Part shown: positions 23,827 to 35,637 of the stretch, piece by piece | Layout of the letters: every line of letters starts with the position of its first letter | Numbering within the stretch: position 1 is the first letter of the stretch | The notes under the pieces: model-generated | Databases searched by the model: none | What the model was told of the DNA's origin: nothing | Seen by the model: only the letters and a program-made list of their open reading frames with translations | Translations under genes and position numbers: made by a program | NCBI GenBank assembly: GCA_023935145.1 | Contig: CM043699.1 | Coordinates: 126,203,536-126,267,535 of the forward strand | DNA: 64,000 nt | Direction: 5' to 3' | Origin: Bretschneidera sinensis | Taxonomy: Eukaryota; Streptophyta; Magnoliopsida; Brassicales; Akaniaceae

Positions 23827-24648
23827 TTATTCCCACCTAGAAAAACATAGGTTGAATATACCAGCCACTGCTTCACTGCCAAATTCAATGCTTGCATGCT
23901 TTAGAGAGGCCTCAAGGATGTCATCAGTAACATTTGTAAATTCTGGCTTGATGTATGCTCTTGTGAGGCCTTGCGTGAGGGTGGACTCCAATAGATTAAG
24001 GTGCTGGACCTTTTCCATGAATGAGTCAATCATGTATGCTTGGTGGCTTTCGTCCACATCCTCTGATTTTTTCTTTGTTGGGATGTGTAATAACTTACCA
24101 CTTAGTGTCTCAATGGCATTCACCTTCTTTATATTCTGTTGCGCTAGGTGTTGACCATGGGGTGTGGACTGAGCTTGAGAAGGGAACTTACCTCGCTCAG
24201 TCACACTCAAGTAGCTCATAAACTTGGACACTTGGCTCTTTATCTCTTTATTTTCTTCAACAGCCTGTGTAATTAAATATTCAAGTCTTTGATTAGTCTT
24301 ACCCTGTGCCTCAATAAAAGCATGTAAAGTGTCATTTAAAGAACTCCTAGAAGATACAGGTGCATGATATGGTTCAGGATATGGTGCAGGGGGTTGTGCA
24401 AGCTGCTGGTTTTCAGACTTCCAGCTGAAACTGGGGTGATTTTGCCATCTCAGATTATAAGTATCAGAGAAGGGTGCCAAAAGCTTCTTGTACATGCCTA
24501 AGGCATTACATTGTTCCTTATACATCCCTCTCATCTCAACAAATGTGGGGCATTCTTGGGCGAGATGATCTACCTCGCCACACACAAACTATGGTTCAAA
24601 AGATTTTGCATGATTAGCTACGTGTGTTGGCTTTAAGCTCTTAGTCTT
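23827..24648 (-). pseudogene. Gag C-terminal half and linker of element D
   Basis: The minus-strand frame has the zinc-knuckle remnant CGEVDHLAQECPTFVEMRG, the YNLRWQNHPSFSWKSENQQ block and a tail with SLTQGLTRAYIKPEF and VTDDILEA, as in B. It continues from 38843 without a frame change once element A is removed. There is a stop just before the first methionine (CAA-to-TAG-type region near 24586). Related to the gag of B at the protein level over the whole length. Confidence 0.85.
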
Positions 24649-25957
24649 TGATGAGAGTCATAAAATGCTTCTCAACAGTGGTTAATTGTTAGCATTTTAG
24701 GATTGATCTCAGTCTTTATTGTGCTTTTATGTGTTAATAACTCTAAAGTAATATTATTGGACCACTAACTTTTTTCAGTGCAATTTTTAGGTACTTTGAG
24801 TTTAAAAGAGAAAAAAAAGCGATCGTTGCTTAAAAGGTCAAGATCCCATGCTTCTGGAAGGACAAGATGGACTGCTGCCTATAGTGCGATCGAGTGCACA
24901 TCCCACATCGACCAAGAAGTACTCTGCAGCGCAACTACGATTGAGTGCACCAATCTGCGATCGAGTGCACTTAGGCTGCGATAAAGCGCACTCGAGCAGT
25001 ATCCCACATCGGTTAGAAAACACATATCACTTCGGGAGTTTTCCTACATAAGACCCACTCCACTTCAGCTTTAGGCATCAATCGGAGAATCTGAGATCAT
25101 CTAAGATCATCATAAAGTGAATCCAGAGGGCCTTTAGGAGCAATCCAGAGGGCTCTTAGGAGCAATCCGAAGTACTTTTGGAGGGCAAGCTGAGGAATCG
25201 CCAAAGTTTTTGCTACCAAGGGGGAGATGATCATTGAGAGGCCGGAGGCAACTCGAGGTCGCATGAGCCCCATGGCCGGCTAGTCTCCAAGCAAACCGAA
25301 GGGATGAATCCCTAGGTATAGTTGTTCTTACTTTCCTCTATTTGATTTAGTTGTAGTTTGGTATTATTTTCATTAAACATTGTTATGTTTTATTCTTTAA
25401 TTTAATTAGTAGATTTTTTTATTAGTCCGGTGATTGCATGCTTCTTTTCCATATAAATCTAGTCATACTTTTCTTATGTGTATCTGTTTGGGTGTGATTG
25501 AGTCCGGTAGATCTCCTTTATAGATTTGTCTATTGTTGCGGTATTGTCATTTAGATATATCATTGTCTTTTGATAATTTATAAGTTAGGTCATGTGTGCT
25601 TGAAAGTAAAGAATAATTCATATCAATTACATTAGGGTTTATACAAGCGCTTTAATTGAATATTTGTCGATTGCCTATTTGGGATGTGAAACTTGCAATC
25701 GAGATAAAAACAACTAAATCAAGTTAGGATTAAGGCAACGAACCTAGGGAGGATTTTTGGAACCTTGTTGTTTCTTTATTATATTATCCATCAATTATTT
25801 ACACAATTTTCACACAATCGACAATTCAGATTTTGTCACTTTAACTTTTATCATTTGTGTTGAAGTTTACACCTTCTTTTGTAATTAGTTTGTTTCCCTG
25901 TGGAATCGACACCCTAAAGTTGTACTACAAAACCGCGTTATGTTTTGGGTGTAATCA
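24649..25957 (+). repeat. 5' LTR of element A
   Basis: It starts TGATGAGAGTCATAAAATGC and ends GGGTGTAATCA. It contains TGCGATCGAGCGCA-like repeats (24885-24995), two RTCCCACATCG boxes (24900-24910 and 25001-25011), a TATA-like position at 25045 and a U5 region shared with B. Confidence 0.9.
25001..25052 (+). promoter_or_regulatory. U-snRNA-like USE and TATA position, A 5' LTR
   Basis: ATCCCACATCG at 25001-25011 is followed after exactly 33 bp by TACATAAG (25045-25052). The 3' LTR copy has TATATAAG at the same place, so the 5' TATA box has probably lost one base by a T-to-C change. An additional ATCCCACATCG is at 24900-24910. Confidence 0.6.
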
Positions 25958-25962
25958 AATTT

Positions 25963-25980
25963 TGGCGCTGTTGCCAGGGA
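25963..25980 (+). other. Primer binding site, tRNA-Asp type (element A)
   Basis: TGGCGCTGTTGCCAGGGA matches the tRNA-Asp complement except for two transitions and lies five bases after the LTR end. Confidence 0.85.
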
Positions 25981-26162
25981 AACATGCTTAAATACAAAGA
26001 AGATTGTCAACTTTTGACATGATAGTAGAAGAGTTGTAAATAGTTTTTCTTTTCAGCAGCTGTAAAGGCGGTAACTTCGTTCCTTCTTTTAGCTTGCTGC
26101 ATTAAATTTTTATTTTATTTGATTCTTTATGTTTTATAGTAATTTTTATTGTGCGATCTTGC

Positions 26163-29100
26163 ATGCCCAGATATAGAGACACTTTGGGCAGATTTGCTTG
26201 TAGGCCAGTGCTAGAGTCAGGATTAAACTTTTTAAACCCTTTATTTGATAATCCATCTAGTCCTGAGGAAATGAGTGAACACGAAGATCAACCTACTAGG
26301 ACCCTTTAGGATTACCTCCACCCTACACGCACAACTACACCATCTTGCATCATTTTTCCAGCTAACATTCTCCAATTAGATCTTAAAACAGGGATGATAC
26401 AGTTACTCCCTATATTTTATGGCATGGAAAATGAGAACCTATATGTGCACATTAGAGAGTTTGAGGAAGTAGTTGTGACTTTTCATAGTTAAGGTGCAAC
26501 TGCTAATATTGTGCGACTTAAGTTCTTTCCTTTTGCTTTGAAGGATAGAGCTAAGAGTTGGCTATACTCACTGAGACCACGATCTATTGGATCGTGGACT
26601 GAGATGACTCGAGCCTTCTTTAACAAATACTTCCCTCAATATAAGACTAATGCGTTGAAAAGACAAATCTTCACCTTTGCACAAAAGGAAAACGAGACTT
26701 TATATCAGTCTTTGGAGAAATTTAAAGAGCTGTTAAGTATGTGTCCATATCATGGGTATGAAAATTGGAGTTTAGTGAGCTATTTCTATGAGGGTCTTAC
26801 CTATAGAGAATGCCAATTTGTAGAGATGATGTGCAATGGGGAATTTCTGCAAAGAAACCTCGATGAGGCTATTGAATACCTCAATGAGCTTGCTGAGAAA
26901 GCTCATACATAGACTGGACCTAGTGCTACTGAAAGGACGAATAGGTCACGACCTATAGGAAACCCTAGTGGTAAAGGAATATACCATCTTAGGGAAGAAG
27001 ACAACCTGAAAGCTAAGGTCGAACTGCTCACTAAGGAGTTAGAGGCATTGAAAACTAAGGGCTCAAAGCAAACACATGTGGGTAATCATGCTGAGTCTTT
27101 AGAGTCGTGCTTTGTGTGTGGCAGGGTAGATCATCTTGCCCAAGAATGCCCCATATTTATTGATATGAGAGGGCTATATAAAGAACAATGTAATGCCTTA
27201 GGTATGTACAAGAAGCCTCTTGCACCTTTCTCTAACACTTATAATCCAGGGTGGCAGAATCACCCCAACTTCAGCTGGAAATCTGAAAATCAGCAGCATG
27301 CACAGGCCCCTAGATCATCCCTTGCACCTTATCATGCACCCTCATTCTCTAGGAACTCCTTAGAAGACACCTTACAAGCTTTTATAGAGGTACAAAGTTA
27401 AACAAACCAAAGGGTTGAGGCATTAATTACGCAAGTTGTTAAAGACAATAAAGAAATTAGAAGCCAAGTGTCCAAATTAATGGGCTCCTTAAGTGTGACT
27501 GAGCGAGGTAAGTTCCCTTTCTAAGCTCAGTCCATACCTCACGGTCAACATATGACACAAGAAAATTTGAAAGATGTAAATGCCATTGTGACCCGAAGTG
27601 GTAAGTCACTACACATCTCACCAATGAATGAATCCGAGGATGTGGAAAAGGGTCAAACTAGTAGTAATACGGAGCTGTCCAAAGACTCTGAAGTGACCAA
27701 AAGTCCTGTTAAGGCACCATTCCCTCAAGCCTTAAAGTCAAACAAGAAAAATCTGGACTTAAATAATGAAATCCTAGAGAACTTGAGGCAAGTGAAACTT
27801 AATCTTCCTCTTTTGCATGTGATTAAATAAGTTCCTACTTATGCAAAAGTTCTCAAAGATTTATGCACAATTAAGAGGAAAAACCATGTCAAGAAAACTG
27901 CATTCCTAACTGAACAAGTTAGTGCTTTAATTGAGGAAAGAATTCCCCCAAAATACAAGGATCCAGGCTGTCCTATCATTGCTTATAGCATTGGAAATCA
28001 TGAGGTTGTACAAGCCTTACTAGATTTAGGAGCTTGTGTAAACCTGATTCCATTTTCCATTTATTTACAACTAGGTTTAGGGGAAATCAAACCAACCGGC
28101 GTGGTGCTACAACTGGATGACCGTTCAGTTAAAGTACTCCGGGGTGTGGTAGAGGATGTGTTGATTCAGATTGATAAATTTTACTATCATGTTGATTTCC
28201 TAATCCTTGATACTACTTTTGCTATTGACACTAACTCTAGAATTCCTTTGATTTTGGGTAGACCTTTCCTTACTACTGCAAATGCTCTTATTAATTGCAG
28301 GAATGGACTCATGAAGCTGTCTTTTGGAAACATGACCTTAGAAGTGAACATTTTCAATGTTGCAAAATAGCCCGAAGATGAGAACGAAAACCACGATCTA
28401 TTTATGATCGAGTCACTCATCGATGAGGGAGTTTCCATGGCTCATTATTTTGATCATTTTAAGAATTTTCTTGTTAATTCTGAGATTGATTTATTTGATG
28501 ATAAAACTGATATAATTGATACTTTTGCTGTTTTTGACATTTCTCAGGATTATGGCACTCGAGCATGGCACCCAAGGTTCGAGGAGTTGCCTGAAAGAAG
28601 CGAAAAACAAATCCCCTCAAGTGTGGAAGCACCTAAAGTTGAATTAAAGCCACTACCTAAGGGTTTAAAGCATGTCTTTCTCGGTCCAGGTGATACATTT
28701 CCTGTTATTATTTCATCTGAATTATCTGAGACCCAATGTGAGAAATTAATTTAGACCTTAATTGCATATAAATCAACCTTAGGATGGAGCATGGCTGATT
28801 TAAAGGGAATTAGTCCCCTGATCTGCTCCCATTAAATAAATTTGGATGAAGGAACCAGTCCTCATAGAGACCCTCAACGTAGACTTAACCCCACTATGAA
28901 AGAAGTAATGAAAAATGAAGTGCTGAAACTGTTAGATGCGAGTATTATATATCCCATAGCTGATAGTAAATGGGTAAGTCTTACACAAGTCGTTCCCAAA
29001 AAGTCCGGAGTCACTGTGGTAATGAATGACCTAGGAGAGTTAGTCCCTACCAAACTTGTTAGCGGGTGGTGTATGTGTATGGATTACAGAAAATTAAATG

Positions 29101-31538
29101 TTGCCACCCGGAAAGACCACTTCCCACTCCCTTTTATTGATCAAATTCTTGAGTGTGTAGCTGGTCATCCTTTTTACTGTTTCTTAGATGGTTATTCTGG
29201 CTATTATCAAATTGAAATTGCATTAGAAGATCAGGATAAAACCACTTTTACTTGTCCCTTTGGTACTTACGCTTTTCGTAGAATGCCATTTGGATTGTGT
29301 AATGCACCTGCCACTTTTCAACGTTGCATGATGAGTGTTTTTAGTGACATGGTTGAAAATTGCATGGAGGTTTTTATGGATGACTTAACTGTTTTTGGAT
29401 CTTCATTTGATACATGCTTAATGAATTTGGAAAGAGTGTTAATTCGATGTGAGGAAAAAGAATTGGTTTCAAACTGGGAAAAATGTCATTTCATGGTACC
29501 ATCCGGTATTATCTTAGGGCATATTATCTCTTCTAAAGGAATAGAGGTTGATCAATCTAAGATTGAATTAATCTCTAAATTGTCTACACCTAAGACAATA
29601 AAGGATGTGAGATGTTTCCTTGGTCATGTTGGCTTTTATAGGAGGTTTATACAAAAATTTTCCAACATATCTAGACCACTATGTGCCCTCCTAATTAAAG
29701 ATGCCTCATTTGAGTGGACTCAAGCTTGTCAAGAGGCCTTTAAAACGCTGATTGGTAAGCTTACTTCAGCACCTATAATGCAGTCACCTGATTGGAATTT
29801 ACCTTTTGAAATCATGTGTGATGCCAGTGACTACGCTGTAGGTGTTGTTCTTGGACAGCGAAGAGAGGGAAAACCTTTTGTGATTTACTATGCTAGTAAG
29901 ACTTTGAATAGTGCTCAGATGAATTACTCCACAACTGAAAAAGAATTGCTAGCTGTAGTATTTGCTTTAGATAAATTTCGTGCATACTTAATTGGTTCTC
30001 CTATCCTTATTTTTACATATCATGCAGCTCTCCAATACTTTCTTACAAAGAAGGATGCTAAGGCACGCTTAATACCATGGATCCTACTCCTACAAGAATT
30101 CGACATCACCATCAAAGACAAGAAAAGAGTGGAGAACGTAGTAGCTGACCATCTCTCGAGGCTCACATTTGAGAACATTTGCGATGACACACCAATTAAG
30201 GATGACTTTCCAGATGAGCATTTACTCTCTGTTACTTCTTTACCATGGTTTGCTCACATCGTGAATTATTTGGCCACATGTGAGATACCAAGGGATTGGA
30301 GCGCTCCAGACAAGAGGAAATTCTTATATTAGGTACATAATTTCTTTTGGGATGACTCATATCTTTTCAAGTACTGCCCTGACCAAATTCTAAGGCGTTG
30401 CATCCCTAATGAAGAGATTGTAAGTGTTTTAGAATTTTGTCACTCCCAAGCTTGTGGATGCCACTTTTCAATGAAAAAAACCGCTGCAAAAATTTTGCAG
30501 TGTGGATTTTATTGGCCTACCTTATTTAAAGATGCAAACACCTATTGTCACTTATGTGAAAAGTGTCAAAAGTTAGGAGTGGTGTCTCGTCGAAATATGA
30601 TGCCCTTAAACCCTATTTTGGTGATTGAAATCTTTGATTGTTGGGCCATCGATTTTATGGGACCCTTTCCTCCTTCCTTTGGATACTAATATATCATCGT
30701 GGAAATAGATTATGTATCTAAGTGGATAAAGGCAACAGCTTGCCGAAGCAAAGATAATAGAACGGTAATTAGATTTCTTAAAGAAAATGTGTTATCTCGA
30801 TTTAGTACACCACGTGTTATAATTAGTGATCGAGGTACACATTTTTGCCACCGTTCTTTTGAAACTTTGATGCAAAAATACGGTGTGTTACATAAAATTT
30901 CTACCGCCTATCATCCTCAGACTAGTGGGCAAGTAGAGCTTGCTAATAAGGAGATTAAACAAATTTTAGAAAAAATAGTTAACCCGAATCGCAAGGACTG
31001 GTCTTTGAGACTAGTTGATGCACTTTGGGCTTACCATACAGCTTATAAAACTCACTTAGATATGTCACCTTATCGGCTTATTTTTGGAAAGCCTTTCCAC
31101 TTACCTATAGAGCTCGAGCATCGAGCGTATTGGGCAATCAAATCTTTTAATTTTGACATAGGAGAAGCCGGTAAGCTTCGAAAATATCAGTTGACCGAGT
31201 TAGAGGAGTTAAGGAATGATGCTTATGAGAACTCTAGAATCTATAAGGCTAAGATGAAAGTATTCCATGATAAAAATATTTTGAGGAAAACGTTTAAACC
31301 TAATGATCGGGTGTTCTTATATGACTCTAGACTCCATAAGCATCCTGGAAAACTTCGGTCAAGGTGGACGGGCCCTTTTGTGGTGAAAAATGTTTTTGAA
31401 AATGGAGCGGTAGAAATTGAGGATACTAGAGATGGCCGGATCTTTAAAGTCAATGGTCAACGCCTTAAGATCTTAAGGGATAGGCAAGATCCGGAAGTGA
31501 AAAACATTCCGCTTATGGATCCTGTCTACTTACCTTGA
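26163..31538 (+). pseudogene. Gag-pol polyprotein of element A with 11 in-frame stops and no frameshift
   Basis: One frame of 1,792 codons. Gag: Retrotrans_gag domain (26500-26900; LKFFPFALKDRAKSWLYSLR), zinc-knuckle remnant CFVCGRVDHLAQECP (about 27108) and a YNPGWQNHPNFSWK block. Protease: ALLDLGACVNLIPFSIY (about 28015), the DLGA form usual in Athila. RT: MCMDYRKLNVATRKDHFP (about 29070) and the catalytic FMDD (about 29375). RNase H: IMCDASDYAVGVVLGQ (about 29810). H2C2 finger: HSQACGCHF...CHLCEKCQ. Integrase: DDE residues in [18 protein letters not shown] and the Glu after YHPQTSGQ. Stops are at 26307, 26490, 26910, 27399, 27522, 27828, 28367, 28752, 28833, 30330 and 30687. Where relatives or consensus show the original codon it is CAA, CAG or TGG, so a transition explains the stop. 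Confidence 0.93.
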
Positions 31539-31730
31539 CCACACAACAGAGGTACATTTTTTTCTTTTTATGTTGTTTATTTGTTTTGTTTTTTTTATTA
31601 TTATTGAATGCATTTTAATTTTAATTTTTAGTGTGCTAACATACGGTGGGAGTCTTTAATTTGTTTTGTTGTAGATCAAACTTTCAACAAGAAGTTTAGC
31701 ATGCAGTTCATATGGAAGTACAAGAAGTTT
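31539..31730 (+). other. Short 3' internal stretch of element A
   Basis: A T-rich non-coding segment between the pol stop and the truncated 3' LTR. The conserved post-gag block of B, D and E is not present here, nor is a clear polypurine tract, consistent with a deletion ending at 31731. Confidence 0.6.
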
Positions 31731-32134
31731 ATCGTTGCTTAAAAGCTAAGATCCCATGTTTCTGGAAGGACAAGATGGACTGCTGCCTGTACTGCGATCG
31801 AGCGCACAAGCAGTGTGATCGAGTGCACATCCCACATCGACCAAGAAGTACTCTGTAGCACAACTGCGATCGAGCGCACCAATCTACGATTGAGCGCACA
31901 TGCGATCGAGCGCACTAAGGCTGCGATCAAGCGCACTCGAGTAGTATCCCACATCGGTTAGAAAACACATATCACTCTGGGAGTTTGCCTATATAAGACC
32001 CACTCCACTTCAGCTTTAGGCATCAATAAGAGAATCTGAGATCATCTAAGATCATCAGAAAGTGAATCCAGAGGGCCTTTAGGAGCAATCCGAAGTATTT
32101 TTGGAGGGCAAGCTGAGGAATCGCTGAAGCTTTT
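31731..32134 (+). repeat. 3' LTR of element A, left part
   Basis: It aligns with 24822-25220 of the 5' LTR. Six TGCGATCGAGCGCA-type repeats lie at 31793-31936. Element B is inserted at 32135 and the LTR resumes at 38092 with CTTTT repeated. Confidence 0.9.
31946..31997 (+). promoter_or_regulatory. U-snRNA-like USE and TATA box, A 3' LTR
   Basis: ATCCCACATCG at 31946-31956, 33 bp, then TATATAAG at 31990-31997. A further ATCCCACATCG is at 31829-31839. The arrangement matches that of polymerase II U-snRNA promoters; activity is inferred. Confidence 0.65.
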
Positions 32135-33591
32135 TGATGAGAGTCATAAAACGCATCTAAACAGTACTTAATTGTTAGCATTTTAGGGTTGATCGAGGTT
32201 GGAATTACACTTTTATACCTTAATAACTCTAAAGTGTTATTCTTGAATTGTTGACTTATTTTAGTGCATTTTCAGGTACTTTAAGCTTAAAAAAGAGATA
32301 AAAAAGCTATCGTCATTTTAAACACGAAGCTTCAATGAATATTCGAGTGAGATAATGGTCGCGAAAGAGCCAAGATGAAGAGAAACCAAGAAAAGAGATT
32401 TACTAAATTGCCAGAATTGCCCGTACAGATCAATCATCTTTGAAAATTAAACTGTATTGATGCAAGAAGAACTAGGAGATGAGCCATATATGCTTAGAAA
32501 GATCTGGAAGTATATTTTTTGGAGAATTTACGACTTGTAAAAATGATTTTTCTAGAGAAAGTTATGGCAGTTTTAGTAGACAAAGGTTAGGCTGTGCGGG
32601 CTGTGTGGGATTTCAGCGTGATTTTGGGCTTAAATCCCACATCCCACATCGGTTGGAAACACATTTTCTATATCCCACATCGGATTGAAAACACATTGCA
32701 CTCGTGATATTTCCCTATAAAAGGCCTACTCCACTTCAGCTTTGAGGCATCAATCGGAGCTCATCTGAAATCATCAGAGAGTGACTCCAAAGGGCCTTTA
32801 GGAGCAATCCAGAGGGCATTTAGGAGGAATCCGAAAGTATAAATTTGGAGGGCAAGCTGAGGATGATCGTTGAGAGGCCGGAGGCAACTCAAGGAAGCAT
32901 GAGCCCCATGGCTGACTAGTCTCCAAGCAAGGCGAATGGATGAATCCCTAGGTGTAGTTGTTCTTATTTTTCTTTATTTGATTCAGTTGTAGTTGGATAT
33001 TATTTTCGTTAAACATTGTTATGTTTTATTCTTAATTTAATTAGTAGATTTATTATTACTCCGGTGATTGCATGCTTCTTTTCCATATAAGTTCAGTCAT
33101 GCTTTTCTTATGTGTACCTGTCTGGGTGTGATTGAGTCTGGTAGATCTCTTTTATAGATTTGTCCATTGCTGCGGTATTGTCATTTGGATATATCGTCGT
33201 CTCTTGATAATTTATAAGTTAGGTCATGTGTGCTTGAAAGTAAAGAAGATTTCATAACAATTACATTAGGATTTATAAATACGCTTTAATCGAATATTTT
33301 CTAATTGCCTGTTTGGGATGTGAAACTTGCAATCGAGATAAAAACAACTTAATCAAGTTAGGATTAGAGCAACGAACCTAGGGAGGATTTTCGAAACCTT
33401 GTCGTTTCTTTATTATTATTATTCAATCATTAACATAATTTTCATAAAATCAACAATTCAGATTCTTTCAATCAATCTTTTACCGTTTGTGTTCAAGTTT
33501 ACACCTTCTTCTGTAATTAACTTGTTTCCCTGTGGAATTGACACCCCAAAGCTGTACTACAAATAACCGCGTTACACTTTGGGCGTAATCA
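32135..33591 (+). repeat. 5' LTR of element B
   Basis: Starts TGATGAGAGTC, ends GGGCGTAATCA. It contains the 186-bp shared module (32400-32625), two RTCCCACATCG boxes and a TATA box (32641-32723), and a U5 region similar to A. It is highly similar to 36660-38091. Confidence 0.9.
32641..32723 (+). promoter_or_regulatory. Double USE and TATA box, B 5' LTR
   Basis: ATCCCACATCG at 32641-32651 and again at 32672-32682 (31 bp apart, about three helical turns), then 33 bp and TATAAAAG at 32716-32723. Transcription would start about 30 bp further on, near 32750. The shape is that of a plant U-snRNA promoter. Confidence 0.7.
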
Positions 33592-33596
33592 AATTT

Positions 33597-33614
33597 TGGC
33601 GCTGTTGCCAGGGA
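33597..33614 (+). other. Primer binding site, tRNA-Asp type (element B)
   Basis: TGGCGCTGTTGCCAGGGA, identical to that of element A, five bases after the LTR end. Confidence 0.85.
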
Positions 33615-33888
33615 AACGCACTTAAGTACAAGGAAGATTGTCAACTTTTGACATGATGGTATAAGAATTGTAAATAGTTTTTTCTTTTCAGCAGTTATAA
33701 AGGCGGTAACTCTGTTCCTTCTTTTAGCTTGCTGCACTATTTTTTATTTATTTATTTATCCCTTCTTCCTTTTTATAGTATTTCTATTTATTATTGCTCT
33801 TTTTTTTCTTTCTTTAAGTTTGATTTTTTTATTTTATTTATTTATTATTATTTTGTTTTATTTATTTCCTCTCTAATTCATTTGGTTC

Positions 33889-35637
33889 ATGCTTAGACCG
33901 AAAGATTTACGAGATAGATTCATTAGAGGACCCGAACTAGAATTACCCTCTCCTTCCAAGTCTGATAGTGAAACCTCGCCTAGATCAACCAATAGTGAAA
34001 ACCCAAGTGAGAATTTAGAGGATTTTGTTAACATGGCCGATAACATTAATGAGAATGTTGCTAGGACACTTCAGGATTACCTCCACCCCACACGCATAGC
34101 CACACCTCCATGCATCATGTTTCCAGCCAATACTCGCCAATTAGATCTTAAACCAGGGATGATTCAATTACTCCCTACATTTCATGGCTTGGATAATGAA
34201 AACCCATATGTGCACATTAGAGAGTTTAAGGAAGTAGTCGCGACTTTTCATAGTCAAGATGAAACCGATGACATTGTGAGGCTTAAGTTCTTTCCTTTCG
34301 CTTTGAAGGATAGAGCTAAGAGTTGGCTATACTCACTAAGACCACGATCTATTGGGTCGTGGACTGAGATGACTCGGGCTTTCTTTAACAAATACTTTCC
34401 CCAACATAAGACCAACGCTTTGAAAAGGCAAATCCCCACCTTTGCACAAAAGGATAATAAGACCTTATATCAGTCTTGGGAGAGATTTAAGGAGTTATTG
34501 AGTATGTGCCCTCACCATAGGTATGAAAATTGGCGTTTAGTGAGCTATTTCTATGAGGGTATTATTTATAGAGAACGCCAATTTGTAGAGATGATGCGTA
34601 ATGGTGGGTTCTTGGAGAAAGATCCTGATGAAGCCATAGAGTACCTCAATGAGCTTGCTGAAAAAGCTCACACTTGGACTGGACCTAGTGCTACTAAAAG
34701 CACAAATAGGTCACGACCTATAGAGAACCCAAATGGTGGTGAAATTTACCATCTTAAGGAAGAGAATAACCTTAAGGCCAAGGTCGAGAAGCTCACTAGG
34801 GAACTAGAGGTATTAAAGACTAAATGTTCAAAGCCAACACACGTGGTTAATCATGCAAAATCTTTTGAACCATTTTTTGTGTGTGGTGGGGTAGATCATC
34901 TAGCCCAAGAGTGTTCTAGATTTACTGAGATGAGAGAGATGTATAAGGAACAATGTAATGCCTTAGGCATGTACAAGAAGCCTTTAACACCCTTCTCTGA
35001 TACTTATAATCCGGGATGGCGAAATCACCCCAATTTCAGCTGGAAGTCTGAAAACCAGCAGCTTGCACAACCCCCTGCACCATATCTTGAACCATATCAT
35101 GCACCTGTGTCTTCTAGGAGTTCTTTATAAGACACTTTACATGCTTTTATTAAAGCACAGGGGAAGACTAATCAAAGGCTTGAATCTTTAATTGTGCAGG
35201 TTGTTGAAGAACATAAATAGATAAAGAGCCAAATGTCCAAGTTAATGAGCTACTTAAGTGTGACTAAGCGAGGTAAGTTCCCTTCTCAAGCTCAGTCCAC
35301 ATCTCATGGTCAGCACCTGGTGCAACAGAATGTGAAGGAGGTGAATGCCATTGAGACACTTAGTGGTAAGTCGTTACACATCCCAACATCGAACAAATCA
35401 GAGGATGTGGGCGAGAACCACCAAGTATACATGATTGACTCATTCATGGAAAAGGTCCATCATCTTAATCCATTGGAGTCCACCCTCACTCATGGCTTCA
35501 CAAGAGCACATATCGAGCCAGAATTTGCGGGTGTTACTGATGACATCCTTGAGGCCTTTAAAAAACATACAAGCACCAAATTTAGCAATAAAGCAGTGGC
35601 GGGTACATCCAACTCATGTTTTTCGAGGAGGGAATAA
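33889..35637 (+). pseudogene. Gag of element B with pre-RT linker, two internal stops
   Basis: One frame of 583 codons with stops at 35128 and 35217 and no frameshift. The first 413 codons are uninterrupted and contain the Retrotrans_gag domain (about residues 115-260; LKFFPFALKDRAKSWLYSLR), a coiled-coil-like stretch (LKEENNLKAKVEKLTREL) and the knuckle remnant CGGVDHLAQEC. After the stops come LSVTKRGKFPSQAQS, the gag tail and the linker MIDSFMEKVHHLNPLEST with VTDDILEAF. Comparison with A and D suggests both stops arose from Glu or Asn codons by transversion. A 413-residue gag lacking its tail could still be made. The zinc knuckle has lost its His/Cys pattern. Confidence 0.85.

Noticed and set aside
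24838..25051. Three overlapping frames in the A 5' LTR
   Set aside because: All arise from the CpG-rich repeats and are not kept in the 3' LTR.
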